From Oreocharis arfaki (taxonomy: Eukaryota; Chordata; Aves; Passeriformes; Paramythiidae): a stretch of 64,000 bases of DNA. Numbering within the stretch: the first letter of the stretch is position 1; every line of letters begins with the position of its first letter. Position numbers and translations under genes: made by a program. The notes under the pieces were generated by a model that ran no database searches, was not told the origin of the DNA, and saw nothing but the letters and a program-made list of their open reading frames with translations. The DNA is taken from positions 693,768 through 757,767 of the forward strand of contig VZRR01002190.1 in the NCBI GenBank assembly GCA_013398015.1, given 5' to 3'. Of the stretch, positions 52,125 through 64,000 are shown in pieces.

Positions 52125-52920
52125 NNNNNNNNNNNNNNNNNNNNNNNNNNNNNNNNNNNNNNNNNNNNNNNNNNNNNNNNNNNNNNNNNNNNNNNNNNNN
52201 NNNNNNNNNNNNNNNNNNNNNNNNNNNNNNNNNNNNNNNNNNNNNNNNNNNNNNNNNNNNNNNNNNNNNNNNNNNNNNNNNNNNNNNNNNNNNNNNNNNN
52301 NNNNNNNNNNNNNNNNNNNNNNNNNNNNNNNNNNNNNNNNNNNNNNNNNNNNNNNNNNNNNNNNNNNNNNNNNNNNNNNNNNNNNNNNNNNNNNNNNNNN
52401 NNNNNNNNNNNNNNNNNNNNNNNNNNNNNNNNNNNNNNNNNNNNNNNNNNNNNNNNNNNNNNNNNNNNNNNNNNNNNNNNNNNNNNNNNNNNNNNNNNNN
52501 NNNNNNNNNNNNNNNNNNNNNNNNNNNNNNNNNNNNNNNNNNNNNNNNNNNNNNNNNNNNNNNNNNNNNNNNNNNNNNNNNNNNNNNNNNNNNNNNNNNN
52601 NNNNNNNNNNNNNNNNNNNNNNNNNNNNNNNNNNNNNNNNNNNNNNNNNNNNNNNNNNNNNNNNNNNNNNNNNNNNNNNNNNNNNNNNNNNNNNNNNNNN
52701 NNNNNNNNNNNNNNNNNNNNNNNNNNNNNNNNNNNNNNNNNNNNNNNNNNNNNNNNNNNNNNNNNNNNNNNNNNNNNNNNNNNNNNNNNNNNNNNNNNNN
52801 NNNNNNNNNNNNNNNNNNNNNNNNNNNNNNNNNNNNNNNNNNNNNNNNNNNNNNNNNNNNNNNNNNNNNNNNNNNNNNNNNNNNNNNNNNNNNNNNNNNN
52901 NNNNNNNNNNNNNNNNNNNN
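52125..52920. other. Assembly gap (796 N) inside the LTR
   Basis: The gap is bounded by two identical 143-bp segments, 51982-52124 on the left and 52921-53063 on the right. The right segment begins exactly where the left copy leaves a 12-base poly-G run, which suggests the homopolymer broke the assembly. Confidence 0.98.
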
Positions 52921-53063
52921 GTTTGTTTGTTTGTTAATTTCCTTCCCTTTTTACTTATTAAACTGTGTTTATCTCGACCCTTACATTTTCTCACTTTGCC
53001 CCTCCTATTCTCTCCCCCAGCCCATGGCAGCAGTGAGCAAGCAGCTGTGTGGGGCTGAGAAGC
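52921..53063 (+). repeat. 143-bp exact direct repeat, right copy (LTR 3' part)
   Basis: Identical to 51982-52124 by reading. It continues for 22 further bases to the LTR end at about 53085, which the left copy lacks because the gap begins there. Confidence 0.92.
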
Positions 53064-53085
53064 CCACCAGGGCTAACACACAACA

Positions 53086-56000
53086 CCAGGCTGTTACAAC
53101 TCTTTGCAGGGCTGTACTGAAATCCAGGTGAGAAGATCCACATCAAAAACAAGTCAGTATATACTGAGATCACACTCATAAGGAGCAGAGGCCCAGAAAA
53201 ATCACAGACTATCTCTTAACTTGCTGTGAATGCTTTAGACCACCCTGCCATTTAGCTAATCTCAAATCTTGACTGTAAAAATGGTAACTAAATGTATTTG
53301 GTATTAGGAAAGAATTACCCACATAGTTCTTCAGAATGTAATCAGTGATCTGCAAAGCACAAGTTTATGAATAACTATTTGCAGTTTCTAATCTCTAGCT
53401 CACATTTTGATCTCAATTACAGATGCCTTCCAGTCAGGGGAGCAGAAACAAGACCACATTATTTAAGGCAGGACATGAAGATTGCAAATAGAAAACTAGT
53501 ATGACTGGCTGTAACATTCAGTTTGCAAACTGCACTTTTCTGTCAGCAGTGTAGGTCAAATGGTATTATTTCTGTTCCCCCTCTGGATGATTTACATAAC
53601 AGACTAGTACAACAAGAACAACTTATTTCACAATCAGCCTGAAGTTTGCTTTTAGCATGGGAGCACCACTTCTCATCAAGTTCAAGTGCTCAAATGATCT
53701 CTGAAAACAATTAATGGTTATCTCCCCAGTGGAATAATGAATTGCATCAGGGATTTTTGGAAGCATTTTCCCCAGTCACCGACCTTGGCTGTCATTTTCT
53801 GTAACACCATTTCTCAAAGCAGAAATATATCAGATTATTACGATTATGTGCAGTAAAACAAAGCAGTGTCAGGGATGAGTTCTTTAATTTTTTTCATCTT
53901 CATTTCAACAGAAAGGATCCATTTGGCAGCCTTCAGTCTGCCCCTAAGTGGTTAATGTAGTGTTCAGAACAGGTTTTTATTACCCTTTCTTCCTTCCCTG
54001 CCTCACTGCACACACGCTCATCTCTTTTTTTTCTTTTCTGCAACTTGATGCTTTTGGTTCCTTTCACTGTGTATTATCTGCTGCTGGCAGTAATCTTAGC
54101 TCTTCAGCTGACAGCAAAATTATGAGGTGCTCAGTACAAGATGACAATTTTCCTTCCCTCATTCTAATTCATTTGTGCCGCCATCAAGGAATCAGCGTCA
54201 TCTTTTCAACACGTTAACAGCTCTCTGCTGATAGAAAGCATTAGCTCCCCATTCTTCAGCAAGAGGTCAAAAATTATTTTTGTTTTGTAACAACCCATTA
54301 AATTTTGTGCTTTGGAAAATTCCATTGCTCTCTGATTTCAAGCAGCTAGGCTGTTGTCTCGGTTGGCACAGAGGGAAGAGAGGGTTTGCTGTGAGATACC
54401 AAGTGACACAGGCAGCTAAAATTCTTCATAACAGGAAACCTTGGTCAGTGTTACACACACTCATCTGCATTCGGTGTGACAGAAGCTGAAAATCTTTGTC
54501 AGACAACTTGCATTAAATTGTTCCATGAGCATGGCTGTGCTTCTGGTGGGTGTATAGGCAGATTACCAACAGGACCTTAAATAAGCCTGGGAGCAGGCAG
54601 AGGGGTCTGTAGAGACTGAGGGGCTGTGCTGACCCTGCCAATGTCCCCAGGCACTGGAGCAGAGCCCAGCTGACCAGCTCAGTTCAAGGACACATGAAGC
54701 TGGCAGTGACGCTCCTTGTGCTGCAAGCAGACATATGGCCCCGGGTTTTCCTACCTCTCTTTTAACTGCAGCACATTTAAATATGAAGGGTAAAACTTGG
54801 GATAAGACAAAACCAAAATAAGGAGAATGAGAGATGTAAACAACCTGGTTAAAAATATCCCATACAGTGAGTATGCAGTAAAATATGCATACTGCAATAT
54901 TTGCAGATAGGGCTGGGAGGAAGCAGAGGTGAAAAACTGTGGGTTTGGGTGAAAATAGAAGTTGAAGAGCTAAATCAGCATTCACCTCAGCACTGTCAGA
55001 GCCCTGGCAGAGAAATCATCAGGACTCCTGAGATCTGCAGCAGTGATAGCAGGACACCCAAAGGACAGGGTTTGAGGAAGAGAAACATGTTCATTGGAGA
55101 CAGAGGTGGACAACAGAAAAAAACCCATCAATATTTTGAAACTGTTGAAGAGATCCAGCTTTCTTCTACTCCATCTGCCAGCCACAATTGCTTCATGCAT
55201 CTCCAGGGAGCTCTGAGGGGATCCTGACACGGGGTATGGGTACTTCCGCCCCTTGCTGAGCATGAACGGTCTGACACAAATCAGGCTGACTGCTCCTTTC
55301 CAAGGGCAGTGTTGTAGGCGCATTTCCCAGGAAATTAGGACCTCTGTGAACCTTTAGTTTATTACTGTTACCCTGGGAGTAACTGTGTATCTATTTACTT
55401 ACATCAGACAGGATCTGAAGTTAATGTTCTTTGATAAACAGCAAAATGTGTGTTGTCATCATCTCAGGGAGAACACACATACAGTTAGACCTTTGGCAGA
55501 CCCTATTTATGTTCTACCTGCACCTAAGAGTGATCTTCAGATTTTGTTCCACGCTGTCCTGTATTGTTGGATCTATGTATTTAGCCGTGATTCAGCAGAA
55601 AGAGGGGAAAAAACTGCTATGAACACAAAGACTCCACTCCTCCTCACTCTTCCCAGCTGCACACGCCCAGTCGACTCATTTCCTTTCCCAGCAAAGGAAT
55701 TAGGCCCCCGCGATGCTGTTATTTCCAAAACAAGGATGTTCAGCCATAAAACTTTTGCTTTTGTGTACGGGAAAACGTGCCAGATGTCCTTGCAGCACAA
55801 GGGACTGGCCTGGACACGGGCACACTGCACACACCAGTTAGTTTGGGGAGATGCAATATCTGCCAGTGTATTTAATGCAACACATGCCAGCACACTGAGT
55901 GCAGAATGTGCTAAAGCTGAGACAGCAGGAGATGCTCACCCCAGGGGATGGAAGCTGCCCAGTGAAGTCTTTTCAGTTCCCTGTAGCACTTACAGAAAGC

Positions 56001-59000
56001 AATCTCTCCCGAAGAAACTTCCTGCTTCACCAGACTTAGAATCCTCCTTTCCTTTTTCCCAAGGGCATTAAATTATCGTTTGCTTCTTATTCCCTTGGAA
56101 GACCCACCTAGTTTATGCTAATTCCCTTGTGAAGTGCAGCTTCTCCCTAGAGACCTTCCACGGAGCTTGCAATGTTTTCTATATAACGATGATTTCCCCA
56201 TGAAATAGGCTTGACTTGAAAGAGAAAGTGTTTCCTTGAGCTGCCAACTCAGTCAAGTCTCCAGCAGCTGAGCTGGCTTTCTTCCACCTTAAGCTGGAAT
56301 GACGCTAGTAATCGAGGGTAGTGCTGACAAGCTCCGGGCTCCGGCGGCGCCTGGGTGACCGTGTGGCCATCAGCTGGCGCTCCGAGTGACAGCTTGGTCT
56401 ATGCAGTGGCTCTGATGCCGTCACATGGGGGAACCCACTGCAATGAAGCCAGCAGAGCTGATGGCAGTCAGTGCTGCAAAGGGGTGCTAAGAGGCACGAA
56501 AAGCACTACCTAAGGCCTGGAGATACCTACTCAAGTGGAAACACACCATCTTTAATCAATTTTCAGAGTGTGAATGCACTAAGAGACTATTTTGCTGTGG
56601 ACTGGACAGAAAGAATTTTTCTCCCCTTCACAGCTTTTTCCAAATGTGTAAGAGATCCCTAAAGGAAGGCCAAAATGCCTCTCTCCTCCCTAATACGACA
56701 CCATGGAACATAAATTTATGCATATTCAGACACAACCTTGCTCACAGGGGAGAAAAAAATGTATAGCAGCACTGGAGGAGACAATTCAGAATGCCCCTAA
56801 ATCACACGTGCCATGTAATTTGTGTTTTTCCTCTTTGGTAAATCAGCGCTATTCTCTCCTGCTAGCACTCAGTGTCGGTACTTGAACCGTGAACTGCCCC
56901 TCAGAGCACACGGAGTTCACCCGGGGAGCCCAGAGGGAATTCAATGTCCATTAGCTGTGGTAAAAGGGAAAAATGTCTTTGCTGTATTTCGGCTGGACTG
57001 TTAGTGCTCTGCTAGGATTTCTGAGGACGGAAATGCTGTTTATAAAGCATCAGTTGGCAAGAAGGTGTTCCATTACTGAAGCACTGTTGAAAAATCTGAC
57101 TATTTAACAGACATGTAAATGCTGAGCTTTTCGAAAGCCTGACTTTTCCTTTTTTGTCACTGTATTTTTCTTCTGTCACTTGTTATTCTGAAGTGTTAAG
57201 TGTTTCTGGATGTGTCTCTAAAGCTTTCTTGTTTTTTGCTGATCTCTTTCACATCTTAATTAAATAGAAACATGTTGAGGAGAGTGCAACTTTTTAATAT
57301 ATCTCATCAAAACTGAAATACTGCAGGAAAACAACAATGGAATTGAGTTTTGATTTAATCCACTAGCAATGGAGGAAAGCTGTGCATCTAATACTACAAA
57401 GCATGTATGTGATCTCCTTCCAAGGTGAAAGGAGAAGATTTTGCAGCTGAGTTTTATGCTTGTCCTTTGCATTTACTGGCTTTTCATTCTCTTTTTCTCT
57501 ATGCTCTTGCTCCTGGAGGAGCCATAAACTTTGCTTCAGCTCTGCTTGAGAACAGTGTACCAGCCACTAGTTCTTCTTGTGAGTAAGGAAGGACACCTTG
57601 TGGCCAAAAAGTGCTAAAATAAAAATAATCCTATTACATTTTGGATAATCTGTCCATTCTCTATAGGGCAAAGTTTTCTTTAACCACCATTTCTTTGAGG
57701 AGCCAAAGAAATATCAGCATAAACATGGGTTTGTGCTTTTTCATTTATGTTTTTATATGGTTAAGAACAATTACACTTCCTGTCTCCCAGGGAGAGAAAA
57801 TAGCTTCAGAGGCTTTGCTGACCTAGCAGATAGTCCAGCCAGACTATCCTTTAGGGAGAAGGTAGCTCAAGTATCATCTCACTGGGAGACTTCACTCTTA
57901 GTTCTTTGCCGGTGTTTAGGAACAATTTTTCTCCATAAAATCATTTGCAAGAACTGGGCAAGCAGGAGTAGCATGATCTCCCAGTGGACTTTTCTGAGAC
58001 TATTAGCGCTGGTTCCCCAGCCCTTTGTCAGACTGCTCCAGGACAGACCTTGGCCTAGGAAGCAGAAGAAATGTGTGAGCATGACATCATAATCTGGGGA
58101 CAGGATGATTTTGGCTTCAGGATGTTGTTTCTGCTTCCACCATAAAACTTAACAAATAACCTTTGAGATCCTCTTTAAATCACTGGTTTCTTAATTGTCA
58201 TACTAGCAAAAAAGGGAACTCAAAACCTTTTTAGCTCAAGGAAATGGAAGTGTAATGGGCTTGAAACACCCCTCACTCCAACCTGGCATTTCTTCCTATG
58301 TGGTGATTTATTTTTATTGTTTAAATTGCACCTACTCCTAGGAACTCAGTGTGCTGGGCTTGGTACTAATGAAATATTCAAAGGTAGTTAGACATCACCT
58401 CATGTCCTCTGTGTGTACACAGTGGACAAGAAGTATCAGGTAGGGAAACTGGGTTAAAGACGATGATGTGCACTGGGAAGATAAGTCAAGAGTGAAACAG
58501 GGAAAAAAAAAGACATTCCTGCTCATCCATTGAGTTTAGGTGATGTCAGATGAGAATGATTTGTACTTCAGCATGGGAAAGGTGAATTTTGAGCAGAGAT
58601 GCCAGAGACAGTATGTCTAATTTCTTCAGGTATTGGCTGAAAGCTTTGCATAAGGAAAAAAGAGAGAGGAATATGATGCAAATAATATTCCTGCTCTTGA
58701 AAAGTTCACTGAGCTAGTCTGGAGGCTGGCAGTGAAAGTGTTACCTGATTCACACACCTGAGTCTGTTTTGCCTGTACAAAGACCACAACTTATCCCAAA
58801 GTACAAGAGTCATCTCTGGAAGATGTCCAGGGAAAAAAAACACTGACTTTTTCCTGGGTGACCAATTATAATGATATAAATGGCCATTTCTCTGCAGTGA
58901 CAATGTCGGACACTTTAACCCACGCAACAAATGAACTCAGAGCAACCCAGATTTTCCAGCTCTGTTGCTTTTCGGGCTTTAAGGTCACTTTTCAATGAAC

Positions 59001-59814
59001 CTTTATGAATTTCAGAGCTGAAAGACTCATCCAAACCTCTTTCCTAAGCAAAGGGCAATGCTTGTTCTGAACTTCCCAGTTTGGAAGAATTTGCTTTGCA
59101 TGAACAATTTGCTTGCGCAGGAGCCCTTCTGGACATCACATATCATTCTAAGATACACAAACCATGTTTCAGGTTGGTAGCAGCAATATCTCTGTTTGTA
59201 GGCCTCATGTGCATCACCTTCTATGCCATTCTCTTTATTTTTCTCTGTGTTAAGTGATGGCAGCTCCTTCTCCACTCACTTATCACATCAACCAAGTCAG
59301 TTCTCATGACTGTGCCACCTGTGCTCTGGAGCCAGTGAACATTTTGAAACTGAGCCCAGCACTTGGCTGCAACGGTGTTTCCAGCTGAACTGGGTGTTTC
59401 CAGCACTGTGTGAATGTTTTCACATACACTGAGTCCCAAGTCAGTGTAAAGTTGTGTGGATTGCACACACAACTGTACGTGTGCCAGTCTGTCCAGAGGG
59501 TGCCAGATGGGTTGGTTCTGTGCCAAACCAGCTGGCAGCAGCAGGAGGCAGCCAAGGGCTGTCCCACCGTGGCACGTGTGGTCGTGCTCCTAAAGGAGGA
59601 CAAAGGATGAGACACCTCTTGATAGCCAGCCCAGGGAAAATGTACTGATGTGGGGGTTGTGTACAATTTTGGTTATGGCCAAACCTGAAAGGAGAGGAGC
59701 CTTAGCATTTAAAAAAATGGGTCTAGAAAAAAACCCAGGAATTTTTAGTTTTCAGGACTGAAAGGGCCTGTCTTTATTTAATGTAGGACCTTAGGTACTT
59801 GGCACTGCTTTCTT
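53086..59814. other. Intergenic sequence with one unusually long open frame
   Basis: No recognised gene or repeat body. A 228-codon plus-strand frame (55385-56071) is the longest uninterrupted frame without N in the window but shows no domain I know. It is discussed under findings. Confidence 0.45.
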
Positions 59815-59955
59815 AGCTGAATCTTTGGAAACCTTTCAAAGCACAGTTGGAGAGGGCCCTGAGGAATGTCGTTTGACCCCAATCTGAACATGGAGTTTGA
59901 CCAAATGCCCTCCAGAAGCCCCTTCCAATCTCAATTTTTCTATCATTCTCTGAGG
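59815..59955 (+). mobile_element. Old CR1 LINE 3' tail
   Basis: The text 'TTTCAAAGCACAGTTGGAGA', 'CCCTGAGGAATGTCGTTTGA', 'CCCTCCAGAAGCCCCTTCCAATC' and the end TTTTTCTATCATTCTCTG follow the layout of the CR1 3' end, with the terminal ATTCTATGATTCT repeat degraded. Only about 140 bases remain. Boundaries are approximate and the subfamily is not determined. Confidence 0.62.
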
Positions 59956-62900
59956 AAGCTGTGTGACACATCAAAACGAGTTTCAGACCAGGAAGCTTTC
60001 AATAAAGCTGTGATCAGGGTCTTCATTTTGAAGAGAAGCTCAGGCCTAACTCATAGTTTATTTACATTGTGATGCAAGTGCTATCACTCTGCTGGAGACA
60101 CAGGATGCCTCTTTTTGTAATTTTACTACAAATATTTGGAACATAATTTTCAAGTTTCATCTTTTGCAGTGTGGAAGTTTCAGAATTTCAGAAGGAAAAG
60201 AATGTGCCTATGGGATTGAGGCAACCTACTTTTGAAACATGATTTTTCAGACCCAATGATTTGTTTTTATTTTCTGGATGACCACTGATGTGCCTTCACA
60301 GCAGTGCACCGAGTTCAAGTCTTTGATTCTCTGCAATAAGCCGAAAAGATTGTTTTTATTCAGTCATTTGTTTCTGAGGGGAGCAAGGCGGGGCAGAAAC
60401 AATGCCCAGAAATGTTTCATCAGGCATGCTTTTCTAAGGCAGTCAGTTAGTAAAAGCATCTGAGTCATGAGGCAGTGGAAGGAAAAGTTTCTGTCAAACT
60501 CTAGAGAAATTTGAACCCATTTGTATCCCACCTGGCCTCTTGTGCAACCTCAGTTTGAGAATACAATAGGTTAGAATACAGGTTTAGACTTTTCTTTGGC
60601 TTTGAGTCATGCCATTAGGGTCTCCATCAGATTTATAAAGTCAGAAATCATGAAGGCAAATGTCTGCACTGGGACTCCATACAGTATTAGGCACAAGAGG
60701 TGGCGACTCTTTGTTTATGTCCACTCTAAGAGGTGAGCAGCACCTTCTGACGGGATTGTTAAAACAGACAGTTTATCTGAAGGGGTAGTGGGAGGTAAAT
60801 AATAAGTCATCTTTAAAAATTTTAGTCTAAGTGTGACCTCTTTCTCTGGTTTAAGGTAACCAAGTGTGTTATAATCATAGGAGATAATTAACCACTCCTT
60901 ATTCTATGGAATATTATTAAAAATTCTTGAAGCATAGTTATAATCCCTATTATATAAATACGAAATCTGAATCCAAGGAAATAAATTTACTCATAGAAAG
61001 TCAGTTGTGAAGACTGAAATGCAAACAGGGTATGAGCTTCCCTGATATCACCGTGGTGATTGCAAAAGCATAACCCTGCAAAACAAAGACATAAATTTCT
61101 GTCCTGTGAAGTTCCTGGAATGCTGTGTTTGGTACTGGAGTGATAATTGTCAAAAGGTAACTTTAAAGAGAAATATGCAGAATAATAAAAGCATAGTCAA
61201 GGCTGAAGAAAACAGTGATGTGTTAGTAATCAGCACATATTTAAAAAGAGTAAGAAGAGAAAAAATAGTTACAAAAATACAGAGTACAGCCAAACCCAGG
61301 AAATTTGAGATGAAATTAACAGATGAGTTGATTAACTCATCTATCAGAAATGACACTTTAAAAGAGTAAGTAATGGAGCAGGCTTCAAAGGAAAAGACTG
61401 AAAGCAGCTCAATAAATTTGGGAATGGATGTCACTTAAAATCATACTTATTCTTGATTAAGAGGCCTTTAGAGTGAGACCTACTTATCTAATAAAGGCAT
61501 TCTAATAAAATGTTCCAAAGGTTCTTAACAGACACAAATTTGCTGTGTACTTTCTGGTGTTCTGCTTGGGTGCACCTTTCAAGGAGGAGGACTCCAGTAA
61601 AGTCATAGTGGAAACATCCATGTGAACTCCACTCTCACAGCAACTCCTATTTTAGGCATCCTCCTTTGCAGAAACACAGCCCTATGGACCCTGAGTTTAT
61701 CCATCTGAAAGGGTTTAGCAGCTGGTTTAGCTCTCACACCTGTGAAAGGCTGGGTAGCCTGAAAGCCTGGCTTAATGAACTGGTTTCACTGCCCTGAGTA
61801 ACTGTCTGCAAGTGGAGAACAGGAAGTTTAGGAAAAGATTAAGGAAACAACAGAATTTTGCCTTAAGTACAATATATATTTATTGACCCATAAGTGGTGC
61901 AGCTGTATTTTCAATGTTTGATGAGAAAAAGCTAAGATAAATATTTCAAGAGGTATGACTGTCATGTCTCCCGCTGTTGTTCTGGGCCAGCAACCTAGTT
62001 TAAAAGCTTTTTTTTTTTTCAGAGATGAGCTTCCTGCAGTGTTTCTGACTCAAATCTATGTACACACATGGGAAGCATTAGATGATCTCTAAATCCTAAA
62101 TGTTCGATGCTTTGTGGCAGGTCTTGTAGAATACTTGGGCACAGAACAAGAAACCTCCCACAGCTACCTAAAAAGACTTCTCAATGTACAGTGGTGTGCC
62201 AAGTTTATTGGCAAAAAAATCCAAATGCTTGCCAATCTTCGAAATTGTTTCTAAAAATATTTAGTATATATGTGATCATCCAGTCGAGATTTCTGGAATG
62301 ATTAATCCAATTAATTTTAGAAGAAATTGCCTGCAGGCCAACAAGTAAATTGCAAGAAGAAAGCATTAATTAAGATCACATACTGAACTTTAAATAATTA
62401 GAAAGAAAATATTATGTCCCAAAATACAAAGTTTATCCATGGTCTCTCTTTAACCCCTTGAAAGAGTATATGAAATTTACATCGTGCTTTTAGTATAGGG
62501 TGAATAAGCCCGTCATATCTTCCCATTTAATAAAGAATTGCAAGAGGAAGCCCATTTAGCAACAAAGAAAACTGAAAGCTTATTTTCCACGTATTCTTTA
62601 AAATGCACATTGAGGTCGTGGCCCCACTGAAATGTGCAGCTGGAGGAGAGCACAAGCGGGAGGTAAAAAGTGCAGCTGGAAGCAATGTCTCCAGCATCAC
62701 GCCTTGGCCTGGTCAAGGCTGCTTTGGCCCCGGAGCAAAGTGGTCATTTAAAATCATATGTAGAAAAGAGTGTCATTCTGACCGCACTTTTCCCTGTGAG
62801 AAGCTCTAGAACCACAACCACCTGCTCTGACGGGACCCCTACTGCAGCCTGCACAGCCCTCTGATGGTACTGTTGCGGAGAAGTTACTTATCGATGCCAC

Positions 62901-63635
62901 AGTCATAAAAGATTCCCAATCCCAGCCTTGTCCTATCAATGTGCTACTCCTTACAGGTTTCTGTCAGCTCTTGATGAGGGCTGGAATCTCCCTTTTTAGC
63001 CTGAAGCCTTCAGAAGGTTAACTGCCACAGCCAGAGTGAGGAGGACAGTGGCTATCACAAACATTTGCAGAGCAATACTAATACTACTACTACAATTGTC
63101 TAAGCCGCTGTTTCACCACTAGCTGAGCAACTCACAGTGTTAGGCCAACACTATCTACCCAGGATAAACAAAATGATCAGCTTTACAGGTAAACCTACAC
63201 AGGAACAGGGTATGTGTTTTCCACTTTTAAGCATTTCAGAAATGTTCTGGGGGACACACACACATCCATTTACACACATCATGGCCTTGACTTTTAATTA
63301 AAAAAAAAGAAGTTGAAAGTATTATCTTAATTCTGCGGGGTAGTTCCAAATTTCAGGGGGCTGGAGAGCCAAAAAAAAAAGTGCTTCTCTATTAACACAG
63401 AGGATGGGTGAGGACCTGAAGGCTGCATTTCAATTCCACTCCCTGATATGGGAATGGGAGGTCAACCCCTTGCCATAGCTCAGCCATGTCCCAGAAAGCA
63501 CCTACGAGAAGAGGGCAAACTTTCCAGGTAGCTTCTGATTTTGAACATCTGGGCAATCATAATGATTTCAGCAGGGTATTACATATTTCAAGAGAGAAAG
63601 CACTGTTGGACCTGACATGCTGGATAACACAGACC
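59956..63635. other. Intergenic sequence, nothing recognised
   Basis: AT-rich, with short frames, a poly-T run near 62009-62019 and no recognised repeat body until the ATCCC array. Confidence 0.5.
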
Positions 63636-63735
63636 ATCCCATCCCATCCCATCCCATCCCATCCCATCCCATCCCATCCCATCCCATCCCATCCCATCCC
63701 ATCCCATCCCATCCCATCCCATCCCATCCCATCCC
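63636..63735. repeat. Pentanucleotide microsatellite (ATCCC)20
   Basis: Twenty uninterrupted ATCCC units. On the minus strand this is (GGGAT)20, with GGG runs spaced by two bases. Open frames here (SHPIP on plus, GMGWD on minus) simply translate the repeat and are not genes. Confidence 0.98.
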
Positions 63736-64000
63736 ATTCTCCTTGCACTGAGCCAGCTGGTGCAGGATAGGGTGGTTCAGCTCTAAATTAGAGCATATTA
63801 TCAAGGCATGAAGACTGTATGTATTCGCTAGCTATTAATTGCTTGGGCAAAATCCAGCATCAAAAACTTGCGTTTAAAAATAAACTGGAAAATGTTCTGT
63901 TTCCGAATTGAAAGCCAGGAGGAACTGGTCAGTAGGTGGCACAAGAAGAGCACTGCACTGCACTGCGGTATGGGATCTGGGCGGCCAGGGTTGTACCCTC

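Larger units (their letters stand above)
51509..53085 (+). mobile_element. Endogenous retrovirus LTR (avian ERV), split by an assembly gap
   Basis: The start TGTACTGGTTTTGGCTGGGGC, the 'GCAGTGCTTACGCAGCATCAA' block, a degraded TATA region (AATAAAAGC at 51828-51836), a polyadenylation signal (ATTAAA at 52018-52023 and again 52957-52962), 'CTCACTTTGCCCCTCCTATTC' and the end AACACACAACA match, from memory, a common avian ERV LTR, probably of the ERV-L type. If the right-hand end completes the left-hand copy, one LTR is about 638 bp. No primer-binding site, polypurine tract or retroviral gene is visible in the sequenced part. It is either a solo LTR with a false duplication or the two ends of a shortened provirus. 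No convincing target-site duplication was seen. Confidence 0.8.

Noticed and set aside
51666..53131. Long frames on both strands across the LTR gap
   Set aside because: Same artefact. The flanks translate LTR sequence, and the identical protein words at both ends simply reflect the 143-bp duplicate.
63636..63735. Interstitial telomere-like repeat
   Set aside because: The unit GGGAT is five bases and differs from the vertebrate telomere unit TTAGGG.
63486..63804. Frames with SHPIP or GMGWD repeats
   Set aside because: Direct translations of the ATCCC array.
1..64000. CRISPR arrays, tRNA or rRNA genes, bacterial-type operons
   Set aside because: No spaced palindromic repeat array, no cloverleaf with A and B boxes, no rRNA signature and no dense coding was seen on either strand.

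Overview
The window is a vertebrate, almost certainly avian, chromosome segment. It is AT-rich and gene-poor, with no operons, ribosome sites or dense coding. The clearest sign of a bird is the set of CR1 LINE 3' ends carrying the avian terminal motif (ATTCTATGATTCTAT or its complement), together with an avian-type endogenous retrovirus LTR. Almost every open frame in the window is a chance or repeat-derived frame.

One protein-coding exon can be supported: a 98-nt minus-strand exon at 37182-37279 with clean splice sites on both sides. Its 32 codons include VIGRKIKISVKKKVKLE, which matches from memory the start of the N-terminal PH-like domain of CARMIL1 (LRRC16A), an actin capping-protein regulator. 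The gene therefore runs leftward. Positions 1-37181 read as the following CARMIL1 intron and 37280 to about 40600 as the preceding intron. A CpG island at about 40600-41800, interrupted by a 772-base assembly gap, is the likely promoter with exon 1. From about 42000 to the right end is upstream, apparently intergenic DNA.

Region by region: 1-37181 holds a diverged CR1 (1445-1988), another CR1 with an internal duplication (30480-31140), poly-A and A/C-rich tracts, a 15-base gap inside poly-A (8461-8475) and several perfect hairpins. 37280-40600 holds a small secondary CpG cluster (38560-38730). 42000-64000 is the repeat-rich upstream flank. It has an ancient CR1 relic (about 43150-43260), a CR1 (44591-44930), a CR1 with endonuclease fragment joined to its 3' end (46980-48036), a CR1 (50478-50987), an ERV LTR broken by a gap with an exact 143-bp duplicate on each side (51509-53085), an old CR1 tail (59815-59955) and 20 perfect ATCCC units (63636-63735).

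I found no sign of a new biological system. The most useful points are the CARMIL1 assignment, the missing first exon in the gapped CpG island, and the probable assembly artefact or unresolved provirus at the LTR.
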